Shown: positions 58,397 to 64,000 of the stretch, one piece after another
How positions within the stretch are numbered: the first letter of the stretch is position 1
How the letters are laid out: every line of letters begins with the position of its first letter
Source: Halorussus gelatinilyticus
GTDB lineage: Archaea > Halobacteriota > Halobacteria > Halobacteriales > Haladaptataceae
Direction of reading: 5' to 3'
NCBI RefSeq assembly: GCF_023238445.1
Contig: NZ_CP096658.1
Coordinates: forward strand, 3,224,001-3,288,000
DNA length: 64,000 nt
The notes under the pieces: generated by a model
What the model saw: the letters and a program-made list of their open reading frames with translations, nothing else
What the model was told of the DNA's origin: nothing
Databases searched by the model: none
Program-made: the position numbers and the translations under genes

Positions 58397-59910
58397 AGCT
58401 CCACCCCCTCTCGATTCCCTACCGGGCGGCCTCGCGCGGCCTGAGCGCGGGGCTGATGCTGTTCTTCGTCGGCCAGTCGGTCGGCGACACCGAGGCGCTC
58501 CCCGTCCCGATGGCGGGCCCGATACTCGTCGGACTGGCGGTTCTCGGCGTCCTCGGCGCGGCGGCGTGGCAGGTCGCCTACTACCGCCGGTTCGAGTACC
58601 GACTCACCGGCGACGGTCTCGAAATCGCGTCGGGGGTCGTCTCCCGGCGCAACCGCGAGATTCCGCTCCGGCGCATCCAGAACGTGGACATCTCTCGAAA
58701 CGTGATTCAGCGCGCGCTCGACATCGCGGTCCTCGACGTGGAGACGGCCGGCGGCGGCGGGACCGAAGCCAGCCTCCGGTACGTCGGCTACGACGAGGCC
58801 AAGCGCGTCCAGCGCGAGATACAGCGCCTGAAGCGCGGCGAGGGCGACGAGACCGACGGCGAGACCGAAGAGGTCGCCGCGGCCGGCCCCGACCGCGAGG
58901 AGCGCGAGACGGTTCTCTTCGAGCTTCAGACGAGCGAACTCGCCCTGCTCAGCGTCCTCTCGTTCGACTTCCGGTACCTCTCGCTGTTGGCGTTCGGCCC
59001 GGCCGCGCTCCCGTTCGTGCCGGGGGTCGCGGAACTGGCGTTCCTCGGCGGCGTGGTGCTGGTCGGATTTCTCGTGGTCGCGCTCTGGGCGCTCAGCGCC
59101 GGGATGACGTTCGCGCGCTATTACGGCTTCCGGCTGAGTCGCCTCGACGACGAGTTGCGGTACGAGCGGGGCCTGCTCCAGCGTTACGACGGGTCGATTC
59201 CCCTCGGGAAGGTCCAGACGCTCACGCTCGACGCCAACGTCCTGATGCGGCGGTTCGGCTACGCCACGCTCGCGGTCGAGACCGCGGGCTACGGGCCGGG
59301 ACAGGCTCCCTCCGGCGGGTCGGAGGCCGCGGTGCCGCTGGCGACCCGCGAGCGCGTCCTCCGCCTCGCCCGAGAAGTCGAGGCGTTCGAGATGCCCGAG
59401 TTCTCACGGCCGCCGACGCGCGCCCGGACGCGCTACGCGGTCAGGTACGCGCTCGTCCTCGTGGGCCTCGCCGCGGCGCTGTTCGCGCTGCAGGTCGTCG
59501 TCGGCCCGTCCGTGCCGATTCCGGTTCCGCTCGCCTCGATTCCGCTCGCCTTTCTCGTCGCGATCCCGGTCGCGGCCCACCTGAAGTGGCGCAACCGGGG
59601 CTACGCGGTCGGCGAGAACCACGTCCTCACCCGTAACGGGTTCTGGACGCGGACGACCAAGGTGGTGCCCTACTACCGGGTTCAGACCGTCATCCGGACC
59701 CGGACTATCTTCCAGCGTCGGCGGCGACTCGCGACGGTCCTCATCGACACCGCGAGTTCCGCGGGCGGCGTCGCCGCCGCGGTGGACGTGGACTCAGAGT
59801 CGGCGCGCGAACTGCGCGAGACGGTCGGCGAGAAGTTGCAGGCGAGTCTGAGGGCGCGGCGGGCCGGGACGGACCGAGAGTCGAACCTCGATTCTTCGCA
59901 CCGAGACTGA
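58393..59910 (+). CDS. large bPH2 membrane protein (YdbT-like, three PH domains)
   Basis: 505 residues. Membrane helices alternate with three bPH2 domains near residues 57-142 ('YRRFEYRLTGDGLEIASGVVSRRNREIPLRRIQNVDI'), 236-305 ('YYGFRLSRLDDELRYERGLLQRYDGSIPLGKVQTLTL') and 400-470 ('NRGYAVGENHVLTRNGFWTRTTKVVPYYRVQTVIRT'). This triple arrangement is the YdbT pattern. It overlaps the smaller bPH2 gene and is divergent from an ABC exporter. YdbS/YdbT confer bacteriocin resistance in Bacillus; the haloarchaeal role is open. Confidence 0.86.
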   Translation: MKLHPLSIPYRAASRGLSAGLMLFFVGQSVGDTEALPVPMAGPILVGLAVLGVLGAAAWQVAYYRRFEYRLTGDGLEIASGVVSRRNREIPLRRIQNVDISRNVIQRALDIAVLDVETAGGGGTEASLRYVGYDEAKRVQREIQRLKRGEGDETDGETEEVAAAGPDREERETVLFELQTSELALLSVLSFDFRYLSLLAFGPAALPFVPGVAELAFLGGVVLVGFLVVALWALSAGMTFARYYGFRLSRLDDELRYERGLLQRYDGSIPLGKVQTLTLDANVLMRRFGYATLAVETAGYGPGQAPSGGSEAAVPLATRERVLRLAREVEAFEMPEFSRPPTRARTRYAVRYALVLVGLAAALFALQVVVGPSVPIPVPLASIPLAFLVAIPVAAHLKWRNRGYAVGENHVLTRNGFWTRTTKVVPYYRVQTVIRTRTIFQRRRRLATVLIDTASSAGGVAAAVDVDSESARELRETVGEKLQASLRARRAGTDRESNLDSSHRD

Positions 59911-59946
59911 ACGGTTTTTTACCCCTCGCCGACTCATTGCCGGGTA

Positions 59947-61818
59947 ATGACCGACCACGATTACGAGGAGTTGGGCCTCGTCGCGGGGCTGGAGATTCAC
60001 CAGCAACTCGACACCGAGACCAAGTTGTTCTGTAACTGTCCGACCGAACTCCGGGAACCCGAGGAGTCCGACCGGCGGTTCCACCGCTACCTCCACCCGA
60101 CGAAGAGCGAACTGGGCGAACTCGACCAGGCGGCGCTCGAAGAGAGCCGCGTCGAGCGCGAGTTCGAGTACCTCGCGTACGACTCGACCTGTCTGGTCGA
60201 GGAGGACGACGAACCGCCCCACCGACTGGACGACGAGGCCCAAGCCGTCGTCCTCGAAATCGCGCAACTGCTGGACATGGACGTGGTGGACCAAGCCCAC
60301 GTCATGCGCAAAATCGTCGTGGACGGGTCGAACACCTCCGGCTTCCAGCGCTCGACGCTGATGGCCTCCGACGGCGAGATCTCGACCAGCGACGGCGCGG
60401 TCGGCATCGAGGACCTGATGCTCGAAGAGGAGAGCGCCCAGCGCGTCGAGGAGCGCGACGACGGCGTCCTCTACAGCCTCGACCGTCTCGGCATCCCACT
60501 GGTCGAAATCGGCACCAAGCCAGACATCCGGTCGCCCGAGCAGGCCCGCGAGGCCGCCGAGCAGATCGGCATGCTCCTGCGCTCGACGGGGAAGGTCAAG
60601 CGCGGACTGGGCACCATCCGCCAAGACGTGAACATCTCCATCGAGGAGGGCGCGCGCGTCGAGGTCAAAGGCGTCCAGAGTCTCGACGACATCGACGACC
60701 TCGTGGAAAACGAGGTCCACCGGCAGGTCCGCCTGCTCGAACTCCGCGAGGAACTCCGCGAGCGCGACGCCAGCGTGGGCGACGTGGTGGACGTGACCGA
60801 CACCTTCGCCGACACCGACTCGGGGGTCGTCGGCTCGGCGCTCGGATCCGGCGGGAAGGTCACGGCGGTCCCGCTCTACGGCTTCGACGGTCTCGTCGGC
60901 GCGGAGATTCAACCGGACCGCCGCCTCGGAACCGAACTCTCGGACCACGCCAAGCGCCACGGCGCGGGCGGCATCTTCCACACCGACGAACTCCCGGCCT
61001 ACGGCGTCACCGACGAGGAGGTGGCCGCGCTCCGCGAAGCGGTCGGCGCGGGCGAAGCGGACGCGGTGGCCATCGTCGCCGCAGACCCCGAGACCGCCGA
61101 TTTGGCCATCGAGGCCGCCGCCGAGCGCGCCGAGACCGCACTGGAGGGCGTGCCCGAGGAGACCCGCGGCGCGAACGAGGACGGCACGACGCGCTACCTC
61201 CGACCCCTGCCGGGCGCGGCGCGGATGTACCCCGAGACGGACGTGCCGCCGGTCGAACCCGACCCGAGCGAGGTCGAGACGCCCGAACTGCTGACCGAGA
61301 AGGTCGAGCGCTACCAGGACGAGTACGGGCTGGACGCGGGCCTCGCCGAGCAGGTCGCCTACGGCGAGCGCATGCCCCTCTTCGAGCGCGCCGTCGACGA
61401 ACTGGGCGCGGACCCGACGCTCGCGGCCGGGACCGTCGAGAGTACCGTCACGGAACTCCGGCGCGACGACGTGCCCGTCGAGAACCTGACCGAGGACCAC
61501 TTCCTCGGGACGCTGGAAGCGGTCGCCGACGGCGAGACCGCGAAGGGCAACGTCGGCGCGGTCCTGACCGCGCTCGCGGAGAGTCCCGACCTGACCGCCA
61601 GCGAGGCCATCGAGCGGGAAGGCCTCGGCAGTGCGGGCGAAGACGAGGTGCGCGAGGCCGTCGTGGAGGTCGTGGAGCGCAACGAGGGACAGGTCGAGGA
61701 GCAGGGCATGCAGGCGTTCTCCGGACTGATGGGCGAGGCGATGGGCGCGCTCGGCGGGAAGGCCGACGGCGACACCGTGAGCGAACTGCTCCGCGAGGAG
61801 ATTCAGAAGCGCGCCTGA
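59947..61818 (+). CDS. gatE: Glu-tRNA(Gln) amidotransferase subunit E
   Basis: 623 residues. Archaea make Gln-tRNA by GatDE. Opening 'DYEELGLVAGLEIHQQLDTETKLFCNCPTELREPEESD' is typical, with an aspartyl-tRNA-synthetase-like insert (about 280-400, 'LGSGGKVTAVPLYGFDGLVGAEIQPDRRLGTELSDHAKRHG') that marks GatE against GatB. 'RQDVNISIEEGARVEVKGVQSLDDI' is the catalytic-domain signature, and a C-terminal helical YqeY-like domain ends the protein. GatD is not in the window. Strong promoter-like 'ggttttttacccc' is upstream. Confidence 0.96.
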   Translation: MTDHDYEELGLVAGLEIHQQLDTETKLFCNCPTELREPEESDRRFHRYLHPTKSELGELDQAALEESRVEREFEYLAYDSTCLVEEDDEPPHRLDDEAQAVVLEIAQLLDMDVVDQAHVMRKIVVDGSNTSGFQRSTLMASDGEISTSDGAVGIEDLMLEEESAQRVEERDDGVLYSLDRLGIPLVEIGTKPDIRSPEQAREAAEQIGMLLRSTGKVKRGLGTIRQDVNISIEEGARVEVKGVQSLDDIDDLVENEVHRQVRLLELREELRERDASVGDVVDVTDTFADTDSGVVGSALGSGGKVTAVPLYGFDGLVGAEIQPDRRLGTELSDHAKRHGAGGIFHTDELPAYGVTDEEVAALREAVGAGEADAVAIVAADPETADLAIEAAAERAETALEGVPEETRGANEDGTTRYLRPLPGAARMYPETDVPPVEPDPSEVETPELLTEKVERYQDEYGLDAGLAEQVAYGERMPLFERAVDELGADPTLAAGTVESTVTELRRDDVPVENLTEDHFLGTLEAVADGETAKGNVGAVLTALAESPDLTASEAIEREGLGSAGEDEVREAVVEVVERNEGQVEEQGMQAFSGLMGEAMGALGGKADGDTVSELLREEIQKRA

Positions 61819-62071
61819 AATCCCTATAGGCGTCCTTCGACCGTATTTATATCGGTATTAGGGGGTTCTGTGTTCTCTTCGGACATATACGGAAGGCTCT
61901 ACTTCGTCACCGAGCAGACCCCAGTAGCCCGCGTCACCGAGCGCCCGAAGTCGAAGACGGAGCGGGGTGGCCCACGCCCGACCTCCGACCCGTAGTACCG
62001 GGCGGAGCGCCGCGAGCGGTGGCGTCGGCCGGGCCGCCGAGTTATTGTGCGCCGGCGTGGAACTCCCCGCG

Positions 62072-62893
62072 ATGCGAGGCGTCGGGGAGTACGGGAAAAT
62101 CGGTAAAGCGGTTCTGGCGGTCGCCCGCGAGGAACACCTCTCGGTCACGGCGGCGGGGCTGGCCTACTACATGTTCCTCTCGGCGATTCCGCTGTTGCTG
62201 TTCGGGTTCATCGGTCTCTCGACGCTCGACGGAATCGGGTCGCTCGTCCTCGCAGTCGAACTCGCCACCGACGACTCCGTGGCGCGCTTCTTCGAGCGGT
62301 CCATCAGGGACGACGCGAGTCGGACCCGAGCGGCGGTCATCGCCGCGGTCCTCGTGGCGTGGTCGGCGCTCCGGATGTTCGAGACGCTGCGGCGCATCTT
62401 CGCCGACCTCTACAGCGTGCGCAAACAGAAGTCGGTGTTCGACCGCGCGATGACGGTCGGACTCGGGTTCGGCGTCGTGACGCTGGCGCTGGTCCTGCTC
62501 GTCGCGTTGGGGGTCGCCCGGTCGATAGTCTTCACGTCCGCCGCGTGGACAGTTCTGGGGCCGCTGTTGCTGTTCGTCGGACTCTCGGTCGTGTTCTTCC
62601 CGCTGTACTACGTCTTCCCGTCGGAGACGAGTCCGCGCGAGGCGCTTCCGGGAACCGCGTTCGCGGCCGCCTCGTGGACGGTTTCGAGCGGGGTATTCCG
62701 GTGGTACGCCGGACTCTCGGAGAGCGTTCGGTTGTACGGAATCGTCGGCGGGGTGCTGTTGCTGCTCGCGTGGCTCTACGTCGCCGCGTTGGTTGTACTG
62801 CTCGGAATCGTGCTGAACGCCGTGCTGGACGGCCGAGTGACCCCGGACTACGACTGGCTCCCCTCGGCGCTGTCGGACGCGAGGGCCGACTGA
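62072..62893 (+). CDS. YihY/BrkB family membrane protein
   Basis: 273 residues from ATG 62072. 'AREEHLSVTAAGLAYYMFLSAIPLLLFGFIGLSTL' is the YihY hallmark (Y-x-x-x-x-x-x-P-L-L). Six helices follow, including 'AWSALRMFETLRRIFADLYSVRKQKSVFDRAMTVGLGFGV', 'SETSPREALPGTAFAAASWTVSSGVFRWYAG' and 'YGIVGGVLLLLAWLYVAALVVLLGIVLNAVL'. Annotated elsewhere as an RNase BN-like or virulence-factor protein; the real function is not known. The 253-base gap before it (61819-62071) has a minus-strand frame of 96 codons that looks like noise. Confidence 0.86.
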   Translation: MRGVGEYGKIGKAVLAVAREEHLSVTAAGLAYYMFLSAIPLLLFGFIGLSTLDGIGSLVLAVELATDDSVARFFERSIRDDASRTRAAVIAAVLVAWSALRMFETLRRIFADLYSVRKQKSVFDRAMTVGLGFGVVTLALVLLVALGVARSIVFTSAAWTVLGPLLLFVGLSVVFFPLYYVFPSETSPREALPGTAFAAASWTVSSGVFRWYAGLSESVRLYGIVGGVLLLLAWLYVAALVVLLGIVLNAVLDGRVTPDYDWLPSALSDARAD

Positions 62894-62912
62894 GCCGAGG
62901 AGTCCGAGTCCG

Positions 62913-63734
62913 CTACAGCGGCGTCCGCCGCCGGACTCCCGACACGAACTCGCGGGAGACGACCGACCAGTGGGGTTCGCTGACCCGCTGGGAGAGCCGG
63001 TAGGCGACCCAGACCAGCAGGATGGCGAACGCGGCGTCGGTCACCCAGTGGACGCCGAGGTAGAGCGTCGAGAAGACGATGGCCCCCGCGAGGAGCGCGG
63101 CGGTGTAGGCGTAGCGCGTGTCGGCCTTCCGAGCGTAGAGCGCCGCCAGCACCGACAGCCCGGTGTGGAGGCTCGGGAACGCCTTGACCAGCGTGTCAGT
63201 GCTGTAGATGCCGTGCTGGATGGCCGGCGTCAACTCGTACATCAGCGGTTCGACCGTCGAGAGATAGAGTCCCGACACCTTCACCGGGAACAGGAGGAAG
63301 AACGGCACCGCGCAGACGACGACGATGACGTACGCCAGCGCGTAGCGGTGGGCCTCCTCCTCGTCGTGGGCCTTCAGTTTGAAGTACGTGAACAGCACGA
63401 TGAAGGGGAATCCCACGAGGTAGACGCCGGTCGCCAACACGGTGAGGGGCATGCTCGCGAACGCCTGGAACGCCGCGACGGTCGCGCCCTCGATGGCGTA
63501 GATGGCCCCGGTGAACGTCCGGGCGACGTGGAAGTTCAGCGCGAGTTTGTTGACGATCTCGGTGACGACCCACGCGACCCCGAGGTACTTCCAGTCGGTC
63601 CGGAGGAACTCGACCAACAGGGTCCGGAAGCGCTCGTCGGGGAGGAACAGGCGCTTGCCGACGAGCATGGCCGCGATGCTCGGAATCGCGACGAGGAGGG
63701 TAAACTGCGTACCGAGCGGGAGGGAGGCAAACAT
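62913..63734 (-). CDS. PAP2-family phosphatase/transferase (membrane)
   Basis: 273 residues, six helices. The phosphatase core is 'LVKAFPSLHTGLSVLAALYAR' (P-S-x-H-x-x; the second conserved motif) and 'TLYLGVHWVTDAAFAI' (S-x-x-x-x-x-x-H-x-x-x-D; third motif, H and D present). The K-x-x-x-x-x-x-R-P first motif is replaced by other residues, as in inositol-phosphoceramide-synthase-like (PAP2_3) proteins. Likely acts on a lipid phosphate. Converges with the YihY gene (19-base gap). Confidence 0.84.
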   Translation of the reverse strand: MFASLPLGTQFTLLVAIPSIAAMLVGKRLFLPDERFRTLLVEFLRTDWKYLGVAWVVTEIVNKLALNFHVARTFTGAIYAIEGATVAAFQAFASMPLTVLATGVYLVGFPFIVLFTYFKLKAHDEEEAHRYALAYVIVVVCAVPFFLLFPVKVSGLYLSTVEPLMYELTPAIQHGIYSTDTLVKAFPSLHTGLSVLAALYARKADTRYAYTAALLAGAIVFSTLYLGVHWVTDAAFAILLVWVAYRLSQRVSEPHWSVVSREFVSGVRRRTPL

Positions 63735-63896
63735 ACTCGTAGGTAGTTATCTGCTAGTCCGATAAAAGATTTGACTTTCTGACCCCGAGCGCGACCGAGA
63801 ACGTGTTACGAGACTGTGTAGCATCATTGGAACCCCCACGAACGACTCTGAAGACAGATATCGCCCGCGAGCCTGAAAACCGTTCGGGCAGAAGCC

Positions 63897-64000
63897 CTAT
63901 CGGTCGTCCGACGTCGCCGCTCTCTCCGGAGCGTCGTCTCCGCCTTCGACCCTATCGCCCTCGCTTTTAGCGCGGCCGTCCCCACGATTGGCGCGGTCGT
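63897..64000 (-). CDS. possible 3' end of a gene continuing beyond the window
   Basis: Reading the minus strand from 64000, an open frame of about 34 codons with acidic, Arg/Gly-rich composition (starting D-R-A-N-R-G-D-G and ending E-R-A-A-T-S-D-D-R) stops at TAG 63899-63897. The codon and residue bias resembles a disordered tail of a haloarchaeal protein, but it is too short to name. The stretch 63735-63896 holds nothing recognised beyond the promoter of the PAP2 gene (AT-rich at 63744-63778). Confidence 0.4.
   Translation of the reverse strand, partial: DRANRGDGRAKSEGDRVEGGDDAPERAATSDDR

Noticed and set aside
61858-62148. 96-codon minus-strand frame between gatE and the YihY gene
   Set aside because: Pro/Arg/Ala-rich start and overlap with the YihY coding region; the last 30 codons look slightly more protein-like, but evidence is too weak to call a gene or remnant.

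Overview
The window is chromosomal DNA of a haloarchaeon (class Halobacteria). The base composition is very GC-rich and the deduced proteins are strongly acidic. Informational genes are archaeal (RNA polymerase Rpb4/RpoF, ribosomal protein L21e, EF-1 beta, proteasome-activating nucleotidase, GatE, KsgA). Many families are haloarchaeal (dodecin, HEWD microprotein, DUF5800- and DUF5788-like proteins, HFX_2341-type CARF regulator). Promoters are short AT-rich boxes about 25-35 bases upstream of start codons, as expected for leaderless archaeal genes. Genus cannot be decided from the sequence. No rRNA, tRNA, CRISPR array, transposase or phage gene was recognised.

Layout. 0-15 kb: end of a glycerophosphodiester phosphodiesterase, a penicillin-acylase-type Ntn hydrolase, then a housekeeping block: ksgA-mscS-mtq2 (+), two MetE-like genes (+), DUF655-rpoF-rpl21e (-), cystathionine synthase/lyase, a channel-like protein, a VOC protein, EF-1 beta with a zinc-finger microprotein, and a long FKBP. 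The ksgA..metE part looks inverted relative to the DUF655-rpoF-rpl21e run. 16-23 kb: CARF-HTH regulator, degenerate RecA-like ATPase plus MinD-like ATPase plus HEWD microprotein, a PEBP protein, a second FKBP, an orphan molybdate/tungstate-type binding protein, and a gene with a DtxR-type iron box on its start codon. 23-33 kb: two tandem DUF4397 surface proteins, thioesterase, TraB protein, M50-type metalloprotease, MFS transporter, purM, dodecin, an HTH-GNAT protein. 33-38.7 kb: etfB-etfA-fixC(X) electron-transfer operon and a bactofilin/halofilin-like protein. 38.8-45.5 kb: small proteins, a lamin-tail-domain protein, PAN, a winged-helix regulator, two unusual repeat-rich intergenic blocks, BolA, TRIC channel and a Tat-exported subtilase. 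45.6-50.3 kb: complete sugar ABC importer (binding protein, two permeases, ATPase). 50.7-64 kb: fumC, regulators, a Gdt1/TMEM165 cation transporter with a metal-box-like operator and an overlapping upstream mini-ORF, an ABC exporter, two bPH2 proteins, gatE, a YihY/BrkB protein and a PAP2-family protein.

The best leads beyond ordinary genes are: (1) a two-copy RNA-like element with conserved flanks and a variable, self-complementary hairpin; (2) two operators with the same TTAGR-N4-YCTAA architecture, one at a DUF gene next to a metal-oxyanion binding protein and one at a putative Mn/Ca transporter; (3) a MetE paralogue that has lost its zinc ligands while sitting in an overlapping pair with an intact one; (4) an orphan CARF-HTH regulator bordered by a cluster of TACTATC repeats; and (5) several long perfect inverted repeats and short-motif arrays in intergenic DNA.
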